A stretch of DNA of 64,000 nucleotides. Source: Aeromicrobium marinum DSM 15272 (GTDB taxonomy: Bacteria; Actinomycetota; Actinomycetes; Propionibacteriales; Nocardioidaceae). The position numbers and the translations under genes are program-made. How positions within the stretch are numbered: the first letter of the stretch is position 1; each line of letters starts with the position of its first letter. The DNA is taken from the NCBI RefSeq assembly GCF_000160775.2, contig NZ_CM001024.1, positions 918,113 to 982,112 on the forward strand. Reading direction: 5' to 3'. The notes below the pieces were generated by a model. The model had not been told where the DNA came from and searched no databases. It was given only the letters and a program-made list of their open reading frames with translations. Below, one piece after another: positions 8,074-18,117 of this stretch.

Positions 8074-9446
8074 CCGAGACCCAGGGCACCGACGGCCTGG
8101 AGCTGGAGGAGCGCAACTCCCTGCGTCGCGTTGCCAGCCTGCGCACCGAGCTGCAGGACATCACCGAGGTCGAGTACCGCCAGCTGCGGCTGGAGCGCGT
8201 GGTGCTCGTGGGGGTCTGGACCGAGGGCTCGGTCGAGGACGCCGAGAACTCGCTCGCCGAGCTCAAGCTGCTCGCCGAGACGGCCGGTTCGGAGGTGCTC
8301 GACGCCCTCATCCAGCGGCGGCCCAAGCCCGACCCGGCGACCTTCATCGGCAGCGGCAAGGTCGAGGAGCTGCACGCGGTGGTCGAGTCCACCGGGGCCG
8401 ACACCGTCATCTGCGACGGCGAGCTCGCGCCCAGCCAGCTGCGCAACCTCGAGGACCGGGTCAAGGTCAAGGTGGTCGACCGCACGGCCCTGATCCTCGA
8501 CATCTTCGCCCAGCACGCCAAGAGCGCCGAGGGCAAGGCCCAGGTCGAGCTCGCGCAGCTGCAGTACCAGACCCAGCGGCTGCGCGGCTGGGGCGGCAAC
8601 CTGTCCCGGCAGGCCGGCGGCCGTGCCGCCGGTGGCGAGGGCATCGGCGGCCGCGGTCCCGGTGAGACCAAGCTCGAGACCGACAGGCGCCGCATCCAGG
8701 CCAAGATGGCCAAGCTGCGGCGTGAGCTGAAGATGCTGAGCGTCACGCGCGAGACCAAGAAGGCCAACCGGCGTCGCCACCAGATCCCCTCGGTCGCCAT
8801 CGCCGGGTACACCAACGCGGGCAAGTCGAGTCTGCTCAACCGGCTCACCGACGCAGGAGTCCTGGTCGAGGACGCGCTGTTCGCGACCCTCGACCCGACC
8901 ACCCGCCGGACCCAGACCTCCGACGGGCGGGTCTACACGATGTCTGACACCGTCGGCTTCGTCCGGCACCTGCCGCACCAGCTGGTCGAGGCGTTCCGCT
9001 CGACGTTGGAGGAGGTCGCCGAGTCCGACCTGGTCCTGCACGTGGTCGACGGGTCGCACCCTGATCCGGCCGGGCAGATCGCGGCGGTCCGCGAGGTGTT
9101 CGCCGACGTCGACGCGCTCGGGGTGCCGGAGATCATCGTCGTCAACAAGGCCGATGCCGCCGATCCGACGGTCATCCGGCAGCTGTTGGCCCGCGAGCCG
9201 CACGCCGTGGTCGTCAGCGCTCGCACCGGGGAGGGCATCGACGAGCTGCTCGACGCGATCGAGGCCGACCTGCCGCGGCCGGCCTCGCGGATCGAGGTCG
9301 TGCTGCCCTACGCGCGTGGCGACCTGCTGAACCAGATCCATGCCACCGGCGAGATCGAGTCGATCGAGCACGAGGGCGACGGCACCCACGTCACGGCGCT
9401 CGTGGCAGCGGAGCTGGCGCACCAGCTCGAGCCGTTCGCCGTCTGA
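8070..9446 (+). CDS. hflX: Ribosome-associated GTPase HflX
   Basis: The 458-residue protein is a GTPase that rescues or splits stalled ribosomes. It has the HflX N-terminal domain (DPATFIGSGKVEEL), the Gly-rich linker GRGPGETKLETDRR, G1 GYTNAGKS near residue 246, the switch region DTVGFVRHLPH and the NKAD specificity motif. The start overlaps the dapF stop (ATGA), making this the last gene of the operon. Confidence 0.97.
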   Translation: MTETQGTDGLELEERNSLRRVASLRTELQDITEVEYRQLRLERVVLVGVWTEGSVEDAENSLAELKLLAETAGSEVLDALIQRRPKPDPATFIGSGKVEELHAVVESTGADTVICDGELAPSQLRNLEDRVKVKVVDRTALILDIFAQHAKSAEGKAQVELAQLQYQTQRLRGWGGNLSRQAGGRAAGGEGIGGRGPGETKLETDRRRIQAKMAKLRRELKMLSVTRETKKANRRRHQIPSVAIAGYTNAGKSSLLNRLTDAGVLVEDALFATLDPTTRRTQTSDGRVYTMSDTVGFVRHLPHQLVEAFRSTLEEVAESDLVLHVVDGSHPDPAGQIAAVREVFADVDALGVPEIIVVNKADAADPTVIRQLLAREPHAVVVSARTGEGIDELLDAIEADLPRPASRIEVVLPYARGDLLNQIHATGEIESIEHEGDGTHVTALVAAELAHQLEPFAV

Positions 9447-9447
9447 C

Positions 9448-9921
9448 TCAGCGCTCCTGCGGCGGGTCCATCGCACGGACGTCGCGTCGGGCGGCCCTGA
9501 CGGCGGTGTTGAGCTCGGCCAGCAGCGCGGCCGTGCGCTCCAGCTCGTCGGTCCCGTGCCGGGCGAGCACCTGACGGACGTGCATCGCGAGCGGGGTGAA
9601 GATGCTGGACCCGACCTCCCGCGCGGTGTCGGTGACCTCGAGGTGGATCGAGCGGCGGTCGACGGTGGAGCGTGAGCGGGTCACGTGACCGGCGCGCTCG
9701 AGGCGGTCCAGCAGGGCGCTGGTGGCCGACGCGCTCAGCCCGAGCGCCTCGCTCACGTCCTTCGGCGTCACCTCGTGACCGTCCATCACGTGGGCCAGGG
9801 CGGTGAGGTCGCTGCGGTGCATCGTGTGGTGGTGACTCATCTCGCCGATGTAGTGCTCGATCTCGCCCGCGAAGGTGCGGAGCTCCCGCACGAGGTCGTC
9901 ACCCGCTGCTGCGCGTTCCAT
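9448..9921 (-). CDS. MarR-family transcriptional regulator
   Basis: The 157-residue protein has a winged helix-turn-helix of the MarR type (VTPKDVSEALGLSASATSALLDRLERAG, with the wing RSTVDRRSIHLEVTDTAREV). It is divergent from an MMPL exporter, its probable target. A TAAGGT box sits 6 nt before the ATG, so the mRNA is probably leaderless. Confidence 0.93.
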   Translation of the reverse strand: MERAAAGDDLVRELRTFAGEIEHYIGEMSHHHTMHRSDLTALAHVMDGHEVTPKDVSEALGLSASATSALLDRLERAGHVTRSRSTVDRRSIHLEVTDTAREVGSSIFTPLAMHVRQVLARHGTDELERTAALLAELNTAVRAARRDVRAMDPPQER

Positions 9922-9927
9922 CCGCCC

Positions 9928-9949
9928 ACCTTACACTTCCATCATGGAA
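9928..9949. promoter_or_regulatory. Overlapping divergent promoters and MarR-type palindrome
   Basis: Only 22 bp separate the two start codons. The minus-strand -10 box TAAGGT (9933-9928) serves marR and the plus-strand -10 box TACACT (9932-9937) serves the MMPL gene; each ends 6 nt before its start codon. The perfect palindrome TTCCATCATGGAA (9937-9949) covers the MMPL start and the presumed transcription start, an ideal place for MarR repression. Confidence 0.6.
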
Positions 9950-12001
9950 TCATTCGATGGCGGAACTAAAAGCTCCTCCCGGTCCACCGAGCCGGTCCTG
10001 CGACGACGAGGGGCCTGGCTGCTCGCTGCACTGTTCGTCGTGGCCTCCGGCGCGGCGCTCGGCTCGGGCCTGACGCCCCAGGAGGTGCCCGGGGGGCCTG
10101 GTGGCCTGCCGGACTCCGCCGAGTCGACCGAGGTGGCCCGGATCGTCGCGACCCTGCCGACGGAGGGGTCGGCCCCGGCCGTGGTGGTCGTCTCCCGCGG
10201 TGACGCGGGGCTCGAGCCGGCCGACCGGCCGGTCCTCGACGACCTGGCAACTTCCCTGGGTGAGGCGCTGGGTACCGAGGCCGTCGCGTCGACCTCGCCG
10301 GACGGGAGCGTGGGCCTGGTGGTCGTGCCCACCACCGACGCCCCCGCGGAGGAGCAGGTCAACGAGCTGCGGGACGTCGTCGCCGCCGAGCTGCCCGACG
10401 GACTGAGCGCCCAGGTGACGGGGGCCCCGGCCTTCGCCACCGACCTGTCGGAGGTCTTCGCCGGTGCCGACGTCCGCCTGCTCGTGGCCACGGCCACGAT
10501 CGTCGCCCTGCTGCTGCTGATCACCTACCGCAGCCCGTGGCTGTGGCTGGTGCCGCTCGTCGTCGTGGCGGTGGGGGACCGGGTCGCGACCATCGTGGTG
10601 GCCGGGGCCACCCGGCTGTTCGACTACGACGTGGACGGCTCCACCGTCGGCATCACGTCCGTGCTGGTGTTCGGTGCCGGCACGAACTACGCGCTGCTGC
10701 TGATCGCGCGGTACCGCGAGGAGCTCCGGAGGCACGACGACCGGCACGTCGCCATGGGTGCCGCCTGGCGCAGCACGGCCCCGGCGGTCCTGGCCAGCGG
10801 CGGCACGGTGGTCCTCGCCCTGCTGATGCTCAGCTTCGCCGACACCCCGTCCACCCGGGCGCTGGGCTACTCCGCTTCGCTCGGCATCGGCGTCGCGATG
10901 CTGTACGGGCTGGTGTTCCTGCCGGCGGCCCTCCTGCTGTTCGGGCGCCGCCTGTTCTGGCCCTTCGTGCCCCGGCAGGGTCAGGACGACCCTGCACTCA
11001 CCGGGGTGTGGGCCCGCATCGGCCGCCGGGTCGTCCGCCGGCCGGCCGCGTTCATGGCCGGTGCGCTGGCGGTGATCGCGGTGCTCGCCGTCGGCGCGAC
11101 CGGTGTCGACGTCGGCCTGACGCAGAACGAGCAGTTCCGGGAGGTGCCCGAGGCGGTGGTGGGGCAGCAGCGTCTGGCCGAGGCCTTCCCGGCCGGAGCG
11201 GCCGAGCCCACCACGGTGCTCACATCACCGGACCGGGTCGACGAGGTGCTGCGGACCGTCGCGGACGTCGACGGCGTCGCCGAGGTCCGACCGGGGCGCT
11301 CCGACGACCGGTGGGCCACGCTCGACGTGGTCCTGGACGCCGAGCAGGGGTCCGTCCGGGCGTTCGACACCGTCGAGGGCCTGCGCGCGGCGCTCGGCGC
11401 CGACGACCTGGTCGGCGGCCCGGACGCACAGGACCTCGACTCGGCCGCCGCGGCGTCGTCGGACCGGCTGGTCATCTTCCCGCTGGTGATCCTGGTGGTC
11501 GTGGGGGTGCTGCTCGTGCTGCTGAGGTCCGTGGTCGCCGCCCTGGTGCTGGTGACGACGGTGGCCGCCACCTACGTGGCCGCCCTCGGGGCAGGCTGGT
11601 GGGTGTCGGACCTGCTGTTCGGGTTCCCGGCGCTGGACCTGACGGTCCCGTTGTTCGCCTTCGTGTTCCTCGTGGCCCTGGGTGTCGACTACAACATCTT
11701 CCTGGCGACCCGGGCGCGCGAGGAGGCCGCCCGGCAGCCGGTCGCGGGCGCCATGACGTCGGCCCTGGCGGTGACCGGCGGGGTGATCACCAGCGCCGGC
11801 GTCCTGCTGGCGGCGGTGTTCGCCGTGCTGGGCGTGCTGCCGCTGATCACCCTGACCCAGATCGGCATCATCGTGGGCATCGGCGTCCTGCTGGACACGC
11901 TGCTGGTCAGGACCCTGCTGGTGCCGTCGCTCGCGACGCTGATCGGCGAACGGTTCTGGTGGCCCCGCCACCCGGGGGTCAGCGACTCCTGGACCCCTTG
12001 A
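9944..12001 (+). CDS. MMPL family RND exporter
   Basis: The 685-residue protein has a first membrane helix at about residues 23-45, an extracytoplasmic loop, and two MMPL repeats with the cores FGAGTNYALLLIARYRE and VALGVDYNIFLATRARE. The ATG at 9944 is the first in-frame start. Divergent linkage to MarR suggests inducible export of a small toxic or lipophilic compound. The first repeat has Asn instead of Asp in the usual DY core (GTNY), a change in a residue normally involved in proton relay. The 3' end overlaps the convergent downstream gene by 23 bp. Confidence 0.93.
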   Translation: MESFDGGTKSSSRSTEPVLRRRGAWLLAALFVVASGAALGSGLTPQEVPGGPGGLPDSAESTEVARIVATLPTEGSAPAVVVVSRGDAGLEPADRPVLDDLATSLGEALGTEAVASTSPDGSVGLVVVPTTDAPAEEQVNELRDVVAAELPDGLSAQVTGAPAFATDLSEVFAGADVRLLVATATIVALLLLITYRSPWLWLVPLVVVAVGDRVATIVVAGATRLFDYDVDGSTVGITSVLVFGAGTNYALLLIARYREELRRHDDRHVAMGAAWRSTAPAVLASGGTVVLALLMLSFADTPSTRALGYSASLGIGVAMLYGLVFLPAALLLFGRRLFWPFVPRQGQDDPALTGVWARIGRRVVRRPAAFMAGALAVIAVLAVGATGVDVGLTQNEQFREVPEAVVGQQRLAEAFPAGAAEPTTVLTSPDRVDEVLRTVADVDGVAEVRPGRSDDRWATLDVVLDAEQGSVRAFDTVEGLRAALGADDLVGGPDAQDLDSAAAASSDRLVIFPLVILVVVGVLLVLLRSVVAALVLVTTVAATYVAALGAGWWVSDLLFGFPALDLTVPLFAFVFLVALGVDYNIFLATRAREEAARQPVAGAMTSALAVTGGVITSAGVLLAAVFAVLGVLPLITLTQIGIIVGIGVLLDTLLVRTLLVPSLATLIGERFWWPRHPGVSDSWTP

Positions 12002-12635
12002 GGCTCTCGGTCACCTCGTCGAAGCTGATGGCGATGCACAGGACCTCGCGGTCCTCGGGCCAGTTCTGCTCGACGGGGTAGAAGAACGAGAAGTCCAGCA
12101 CCGAGTCGTCGTACGACTCCCCGACCCAGGGCTCGAACAGCTCGAGGCATCCGGACTCGGCGGCGTCGATCACCTGGTCCTCGCCGGGGTACGTCCCGGC
12201 CGGCAGGTCGAACGTGCCGTAGGCCTGCTCCCGGTGCGGCTCGTCGCACGGCACGACCTCGAGGGCGTCGGCGCTGTCGGGCGGGGTCTCGGCCAGACAG
12301 TCGTCGGGCGCGATCTCGGCGATGTCGACGAGGGTGCCGCCCGCCGACGTCGACTGCTCGTCCTCGGCGACCGCGACGATCGCGACCAGTCCGGCGACGG
12401 CCACGACGACCGACCACAGTCCGACGACGCCCAGGGCGACGAACGCCTTGACCCGTCCGTCCCGGCGACCCTCGAGCAGCACCTGCACGGCGAGGATCGC
12501 CGCGACCACCCAGGTGATGCCGAGCGGGATGATCGCCAGGACCAGGGCCCACGTGGCCCGCGACGACGGCTGCTCCGACGCGTCACGGTGGGGGTGGGTC
12601 GGCGGCGGGGGTGGTGGGGGAGGGACGGCGCTCAT
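11979..12635 (-). CDS. DUF4190/septum-formation-like membrane protein
   Basis: The 218-residue protein has a proline run at the N-terminus (eight Pro in a row), two membrane helices at about residues 27-50 and 63-88 (DUF4190-type), and a C-terminal extracytoplasmic domain with paired cysteines (DDCLAE, VVPCDEPH, SGCLEL, EVLCIAI). The domain is like the actinobacterial septum-formation family. A TAGCGT box lies 6 nt before the ATG at 12635. Its function in division is suggested only by the family name. Confidence 0.8.
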   Translation of the reverse strand: MSAVPPPPPPPPTHPHRDASEQPSSRATWALVLAIIPLGITWVVAAILAVQVLLEGRRDGRVKAFVALGVVGLWSVVVAVAGLVAIVAVAEDEQSTSAGGTLVDIAEIAPDDCLAETPPDSADALEVVPCDEPHREQAYGTFDLPAGTYPGEDQVIDAAESGCLELFEPWVGESYDDSVLDFSFFYPVEQNWPEDREVLCIAISFDEVTESLKGSRSR

Positions 12636-12674
12636 GGCGACACGCTACGACGGCTCCCGGGCCGGGAAGGTGAG

Positions 12675-12714
12675 GCAGGCCTGCGATGACGAATCGTGTC
12701 GGCGGCCCTACCTT
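12675..12714 (+). promoter_or_regulatory. Promoter region of the VIT1-type gene with a GCAGGCCTGC palindrome
   Basis: TACCTT (12709-12714) lies 6 nt before the ATG at 12721, a leaderless arrangement. The perfect 10-bp palindrome GCAGGCCTGC (12675-12684) occupies about the -35 zone and could be an operator. It is not a convincing IdeR/DtxR box. Confidence 0.4.
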
Positions 12715-12720
12715 TCTCGC

Positions 12721-13452
12721 ATGGACGACCTGCAGATCCCCGAGGAGCTCCCCGACGCCGAGGGCGTGCGCCACGAGCATCCCGACGTGACCGGAGGCTG
12801 GCTGCGACCCACCGTGTTCGGTGCCATGGACGGCCTCGTGTCGAACTTCGCGCTCATCATGGGCGTCACCGGTGGCACCACCGATCCCGAGCCGGTGGTG
12901 ATCGCCGGCCTGGCCGGTCTGGCGGCCGGCGCCTTCTCGATGGCGGCGGGTGAGTACACCTCGGTCGCCAGCCAGCGCGAGCTGGCCGAGGAGCAGGTCG
13001 CGGCCGAGCGCCGCGAGATCCGCGACAACGGGCGGGCCGAGGAGGCCGAGCTGGCCGCGATGTTCGTCGACAAGGGGGTCGACGAGGACGTCGCGCGGGT
13101 CGTCGCCCAGCAGATCCACCGGGACCCGGAGACGGCCGTCGCGGTGCACGCGCAGGAGGAGATGGGGATCGACGTCGACGAGCTCGCGTCACCGTGGACG
13201 GCAGCGTTCTCGTCGTTCCTCGCCTTCGCGGTCGGGGCGCTCATCCCGTTGCTGCCCCTCATGCTGGGGGTCACGTCGTCCTGGCCGACGATCGGACTCT
13301 CGCTGGTGGCGCTGTTCGCCTGCGGCGCCGTCGTCACGCGCATCACCAGTCGTTCCTGGTGGTTCGGCGGCGTGCGGCAGCTGGTCCTCGGCGGTGCGGC
13401 GGCCGGCCTCACCTACCTGATCGGCGAGGCGATCGGGTCCCGCATCGGGTGA
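12721..13452 (+). CDS. VIT1/CCC1-family metal transporter
   Basis: The 243-residue protein has the family's FGAMDGLVSNFALIMGVTGG first helix, the GAFSMAAGEYTSVASQRE segment, a charged cytosolic metal-binding helical domain (residues about 85-140) and three C-terminal membrane helices. Family members move Fe2+ or Mn2+ across membranes. It stands alone upstream of gltB. Confidence 0.9.
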   Translation: MDDLQIPEELPDAEGVRHEHPDVTGGWLRPTVFGAMDGLVSNFALIMGVTGGTTDPEPVVIAGLAGLAAGAFSMAAGEYTSVASQRELAEEQVAAERREIRDNGRAEEAELAAMFVDKGVDEDVARVVAQQIHRDPETAVAVHAQEEMGIDVDELASPWTAAFSSFLAFAVGALIPLLPLMLGVTSSWPTIGLSLVALFACGAVVTRITSRSWWFGGVRQLVLGGAAAGLTYLIGEAIGSRIG

Positions 13453-13475
13453 CGACGACAGGACGGGCCGGCCGC

Positions 13476-13505
13476 TTCGACGATCGCCCCGGTCCGGTGT
13501 AATCT
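13476..13505 (+). promoter_or_regulatory. Candidate gltBD promoter
   Basis: TTCGAC (13476-13481) and TAATCT (13500-13505) are 18 bp apart. They would start transcription about 60 nt before the gltB GTG, which has a GAAGGGG ribosome binding site. Confidence 0.45.
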
Positions 13506-13572
13506 GAGTAGGCTGTCCGAGGCCAATGTCGTCCCCGGTCCTGCTCGATCCGACGACGTTGAAGGGGTACCC

Positions 13573-16500
13573 GTGTCAGCCCACTCCGAGTTCTCGACGC
13601 TTCCCGCGGCCCAGGGCCTCTACGACCCCAGCCAGGAGCACGACGCGTGCGGCGTCGCCTTCGTGGCCGACCTCAGCGGCGTCGCCAGCCACGACATCGT
13701 CGCGAAGGGGCTCACCGCCCTGCGCAACCTGGACCATCGCGGCGCCGTCGGCGGCGAGCCGGACACCGGTGACGGTGCGGGCATCCTGCTGCAGGTGCCC
13801 GACGCCTTCCTGCGCGCGGTGGCGGGCACGGAGCTGCCCGCCGCGGGGCACTACGCCGCCGGTATCGCGTTCCTGCCGGTCGATCCCGACGAGGCGGCCG
13901 CAGCGCGGCTGGCGGTCGAGGCGATCGCACGCGAGGAGGACCTGGAGGTGCTGGGCTGGCGCGACGTCCCGGTCGACCCCACCATCCTGGGGTCCATGTC
14001 GCGTGGCGCGATGCCGAGCTTCTCCACCTTCTTCGTGGCGGCCCCCGGTGCTGCCGCCGCCGGTCTGGACCTCGACCGGCTGACCTTCGGCCTGCGCAAG
14101 CGGGCCGAGCACGAGGTCGGGGTGTACTTCCCGTCCTTGTCGGCCCGCACCTTCGTCTACAAGGGCATGCTGACCACCGAACAGCTCGACGCGTTCTTCC
14201 CCGACCTGCTCGACGAGCGGATCGAGTCGGCGCTCGCGATCGTGCACAGCCGGTTCTCGACCAACACGTTCCCCAGCTGGCCGCTGGCCCACCCGTTCCG
14301 GTTCGTGGCGCACAACGGCGAGATCAACACCGCGCGCGGCAACCGCAACTGGATGCGGGCCCGCGAGGCGCTGCTGGCCAGCGACGTGATCCCGGGCGAC
14401 CTGACCCGGCTGTACCCCATCTGCGACCCCGAGGGCAGCGACACGGCGTCCTTCGACGAGGTGCTCGAGCTGCTGCACCTCGGCGGCCGCTCCCTGCCCC
14501 ACGCGGTCATGATGATGATTCCCGAGGCCTGGGAGAACGACACCGAGATGGACCCCGCCCGGCGGGCGTTCTACGAGTTCCACTCCTCGGTCATGGAGGC
14601 CTGGGACGGTCCCGCAGCGGTGTGCTTCACCGACGGCACGCAGATCGGCGCCGTGCTGGACCGCAACGGTCTGCGCCCCGGTCGGTACTGGATCACCGAC
14701 GACGGGCTCGTGGTGCTGGCCTCCGAGGCCGGGGTCCTGGACATCGACCCCGCGACGATCACCCGCAAGGGCCGACTCGAGCCGGGCCAGATGTTCCTGC
14801 TGGACCTCGACGAGCACCGCGTCATCGAGGACGAGGAGATCAAGGGGTCCCTGGCGTCGGAGCACCCCTACGACGAGTGGTTGTACTCCGGCCTCGTCCG
14901 GTTCGACGACCTCCCCGACCTCGAGCACATCGTGCACACCCACGCGTCGGTCACCCGGCGCCAGCAGGTCTTCGGCTACAGCGAGGAGGAGCTGCGGACG
15001 CTCGTGGTCCCGCTCGCGCGCACCGGCGCCGAGGCGATCGGGTCGATGGGCACCGACACGCCCATCGCGGCGATCTCGGACCGGCCACGCCAGCTGTTCG
15101 ACTACTTCAGCCAGCTGTTCGCCCAGGTCACCAACCCGCCGCTGGACGCCATCCGTGAGGAGGTCGTCACGTCGCTCGCGGGCACCATCGGGCCCGAGAA
15201 GAACCTCCTGGACCCCACGCCGGCGAGCTGCCGCATGCTGCAGCTGCCGTTCCCCGTCATCGACAACGACGAGCTCGCCAAGATCCGGCACATGAACAAG
15301 GACGGCGACATGCCGGGGTTCAGCGTGCACGTCGTGCGTGGTCTCTACGAGGTCGCGGGGGGCGGGGAGGCCCTGCGCACCCGCCTGGACGAGATCTGTG
15401 CCGATGTGTCCCGCGCCGTCGCCGAGGGCGCCCGCATCATCGTGCTGTCGGACCGGCACTCCAACGCAGACCTGGCACCGATCCCGTCGCTGCTGCTGAC
15501 CGGCGCGGTGCACCACCACATGGTCCGGGAGAAGCTGCGGACCCAGGCCGGACTCATCATCGAGGCCGGCGACGTGCGCGAGGTGCACCACGTGGCGCTG
15601 CTCATCGGCTACGGCGCGACCGCGGTCAACCCGTACCTGGTGCTGGAGAGCGCCGAGGACCTCGCGCGCGAGGAGGTGTACGTCACCGGCGTCGAGCCGT
15701 CGAAGGCGGCACGCAACGTCGTGTACGGCCTGGGCAAGGGCGTGCTGAAGGTCATGAGCAAGATCGGTGTCTCGACCGTCGCGTCGTACACGGGTGCGCA
15801 GATCTTCGAGGCGGTCGGCCTCTCCCACGAGGTCGTCGACGCCTACTTCACCGGCACCTCCAGCAAGCTCGGGGGCGTCGGGCTCGACGTGCTCGCGGCC
15901 GAGTGCGCTGCCCGGCACGCGACCGCCTACCCCACCAGCGGCATCGCGGGTCCCCGACGCCTCGACGTCGGTGGCGAGTACCGCTGGCGTCGGGACGGTC
16001 CCGAGCACCTGTTCGACCCCGAGACGGTGTTCCGGCTGCAGCACTCCACCCGCACCGGCCGCTACGACGTGTTCAAGCAGTACACCTCGCGCGTCGACGA
16101 CCAGTCCGCTCGGCTGATGACGCTGCGTGGCCTCTTCGCGATGAAGGAAGGCGTGCGCCCGCCCGTCCCGCTCGACGAGGTCGAGCCGGTCTCGGCCATC
16201 GTCAAGCGGTTCTCCACCGGTGCCATGAGCTACGGCTCGATCAGCCAGGAGGCCCACGAGACGCTGGCCGTCGCGATGAACCGCCTCGGCGGCAAGTCCA
16301 ACACCGGCGAGGGCGGCGAGGACCCCGAGCGGCTCTACGACCCCGAGCGTCGCTCGTCGATCAAGCAGGTCGCGTCCGGCCGGTTCGGCGTCACCAGCGA
16401 GTACCTGTCCAACGCCGACGACATCCAGATCAAGATGGCCCAGGGCGCCAAGCCCGGTGAGGGTGGCCAGCTGCCCGGCCCGAAGGTCTACCCCTGGGTC

Positions 16501-18117
16501 GCCAAGACCCGTCACTCCACGCCGGGCGTCGGACTGATCAGTCCGCCGCCGCACCACGACATCTACTCGATCGAGGACCTCAAGCAGCTGATCCACGACC
16601 TCAAGAACGCCAACCCCTCCGCCCGCGTGCACGTCAAGCTCGTGTCCGAGGTGGGCGTGGGCACGGTCGCGGCCGGCGTCTCCAAGGCCAAGGCCGACGT
16701 CGTGCTGATCTCCGGTCACGACGGGGGGACCGGCGCCTCGCCGCTGACGTCGCTCAAGCATGCCGGCGGGCCCTGGGAACTGGGTCTGGCCGAGACGCAG
16801 CAGACGCTGCTGCTCAACGGGCTGCGTGACCGCATCGTGGTGCAGTGCGACGGTCAGCTGAAGACCGGTCGCGACGTGGTGATCGCCGCGTTGCTGGGCG
16901 CCGAGGAGTTCGGTTTCGCGACCGCACCCCTGGTGGTCAGCGGCTGCATCATGATGCGGGTCTGCCACCTCGACACCTGTCCGGTGGGTGTGGCGACGCA
17001 GAACAAGTCCCTGCGCGAGAAGTACTCCGGCAAGGCCGAGTACGTCGTCAACTTCTTCGAGTTCGTCGCCGAGGAGGTCCGTGAGTACCTCGCGGCCCTC
17101 GGGTTCCGGTCGATCGAGGAGGCCGTCGGCCACGCCGAGGTGCTGGAGTCCCGGGAGGCGATCGACCACTGGAAGGCTCAGGGTCTGGACCTGTCACCGA
17201 TCTTCCACGTCCCGGAGCTCCCGGAGGGCGCTGCGCTGCACTGCACCACCACCCAGGACCACGGTCTGGACGCGGCCCTCGACGTCGAGCTGATCCGGCT
17301 CAGCGCCGACGCCCTCGAGCGGGGCGAACCGGTGCGGGCCCAGCTGGCCATCCGCAACGTCAACCGCACCGTCGGCACGATGCTCGGTCACGAGGTCACG
17401 AAGCGGTACCGCGGCGAGGGGCTGCCCGAGAACACCATCGACCTGACGTTCGTGGGCGCTGCCGGACAGTCGTTCGGCGCCTTCGTCCCGCGGGGCATCA
17501 CCCTGCGGCTCGAGGGTGACGGCAACGACTACGTCGGCAAGGGTCTGTCGGGCGGCCGGATCATCGTGCGCCCGCCGCGGGAGGCGACCTTCACCGCCGA
17601 GGCCAACATCGTCGCGGGCAACGTGATCGGGTTCGGCGCCACCGGCGGCGAGATCTTCCTGCGGGGCAAGGTCGGCGAACGGTTCTGCGTGCGCAACTCC
17701 GGCGCCAGCGCCGTCGTCGAGGGCGTCGGCGACCATGCCTGCGAGTACATGACCGGTGGACGGGTCGTCGTGCTCGGACCGACCGGACGCAACATCGCGG
17801 CCGGCATGAGCGGCGGCACCGCCTGGGTCCTGGACCTCGACGAGTCGCTGGTCAACCGCGAGATGGTCGAGACCCGACCGGTCGCGGCCGAGCACCTCGA
17901 GGAGCTGCACGAGCTGGTGCGCAAGCACCGGGAGGAGACCGGGTCGGCCGTGGCCGACCAGCTCCTGTCGTCCTGGGACGCCTCGGTGGAGCGTTTCACC
18001 GAGATCATGCCGATCAACTACCGACGTGTGCTCGAGGCACGCGCGGCGGCCGAGGCCGACGGACTGTCCGACGAAGAAACCACAGCACGCATGATGGAGG
18101 TGGCCGCTCGTGGCTGA
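13573..18117 (+). CDS. gltB: Glutamate synthase (NADPH) large subunit
   Basis: The 1514-residue protein makes glutamate from glutamine and 2-oxoglutarate. It has a class II glutamine amidotransferase domain whose nucleophile, Cys26 in DACGVAF, is preceded by a 25-residue propeptide. The central and FMN-binding domains follow ([26 protein letters not shown]). The 3Fe-4S cysteines lie near 1124-1135 ([15 protein letters not shown]), and a C-terminal GXGXG beta-helix ends the protein. The start is a GTG. The stop overlaps the gltD start by 8 bp. Confidence 0.98.
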   Translation: MSAHSEFSTLPAAQGLYDPSQEHDACGVAFVADLSGVASHDIVAKGLTALRNLDHRGAVGGEPDTGDGAGILLQVPDAFLRAVAGTELPAAGHYAAGIAFLPVDPDEAAAARLAVEAIAREEDLEVLGWRDVPVDPTILGSMSRGAMPSFSTFFVAAPGAAAAGLDLDRLTFGLRKRAEHEVGVYFPSLSARTFVYKGMLTTEQLDAFFPDLLDERIESALAIVHSRFSTNTFPSWPLAHPFRFVAHNGEINTARGNRNWMRAREALLASDVIPGDLTRLYPICDPEGSDTASFDEVLELLHLGGRSLPHAVMMMIPEAWENDTEMDPARRAFYEFHSSVMEAWDGPAAVCFTDGTQIGAVLDRNGLRPGRYWITDDGLVVLASEAGVLDIDPATITRKGRLEPGQMFLLDLDEHRVIEDEEIKGSLASEHPYDEWLYSGLVRFDDLPDLEHIVHTHASVTRRQQVFGYSEEELRTLVVPLARTGAEAIGSMGTDTPIAAISDRPRQLFDYFSQLFAQVTNPPLDAIREEVVTSLAGTIGPEKNLLDPTPASCRMLQLPFPVIDNDELAKIRHMNKDGDMPGFSVHVVRGLYEVAGGGEALRTRLDEICADVSRAVAEGARIIVLSDRHSNADLAPIPSLLLTGAVHHHMVREKLRTQAGLIIEAGDVREVHHVALLIGYGATAVNPYLVLESAEDLAREEVYVTGVEPSKAARNVVYGLGKGVLKVMSKIGVSTVASYTGAQIFEAVGLSHEVVDAYFTGTSSKLGGVGLDVLAAECAARHATAYPTSGIAGPRRLDVGGEYRWRRDGPEHLFDPETVFRLQHSTRTGRYDVFKQYTSRVDDQSARLMTLRGLFAMKEGVRPPVPLDEVEPVSAIVKRFSTGAMSYGSISQEAHETLAVAMNRLGGKSNTGEGGEDPERLYDPERRSSIKQVASGRFGVTSEYLSNADDIQIKMAQGAKPGEGGQLPGPKVYPWVAKTRHSTPGVGLISPPPHHDIYSIEDLKQLIHDLKNANPSARVHVKLVSEVGVGTVAAGVSKAKADVVLISGHDGGTGASPLTSLKHAGGPWELGLAETQQTLLLNGLRDRIVVQCDGQLKTGRDVVIAALLGAEEFGFATAPLVVSGCIMMRVCHLDTCPVGVATQNKSLREKYSGKAEYVVNFFEFVAEEVREYLAALGFRSIEEAVGHAEVLESREAIDHWKAQGLDLSPIFHVPELPEGAALHCTTTQDHGLDAALDVELIRLSADALERGEPVRAQLAIRNVNRTVGTMLGHEVTKRYRGEGLPENTIDLTFVGAAGQSFGAFVPRGITLRLEGDGNDYVGKGLSGGRIIVRPPREATFTAEANIVAGNVIGFGATGGEIFLRGKVGERFCVRNSGASAVVEGVGDHACEYMTGGRVVVLGPTGRNIAAGMSGGTAWVLDLDESLVNREMVETRPVAAEHLEELHELVRKHREETGSAVADQLLSSWDASVERFTEIMPINYRRVLEARAAAEADGLSDEETTARMMEVAARG

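Noticed and set aside
12660-12714. IdeR/DtxR iron box before the VIT1-type gene
   Set aside because: Only a GC-rich 10-bp palindrome is present, without the AT-rich 19-bp consensus.
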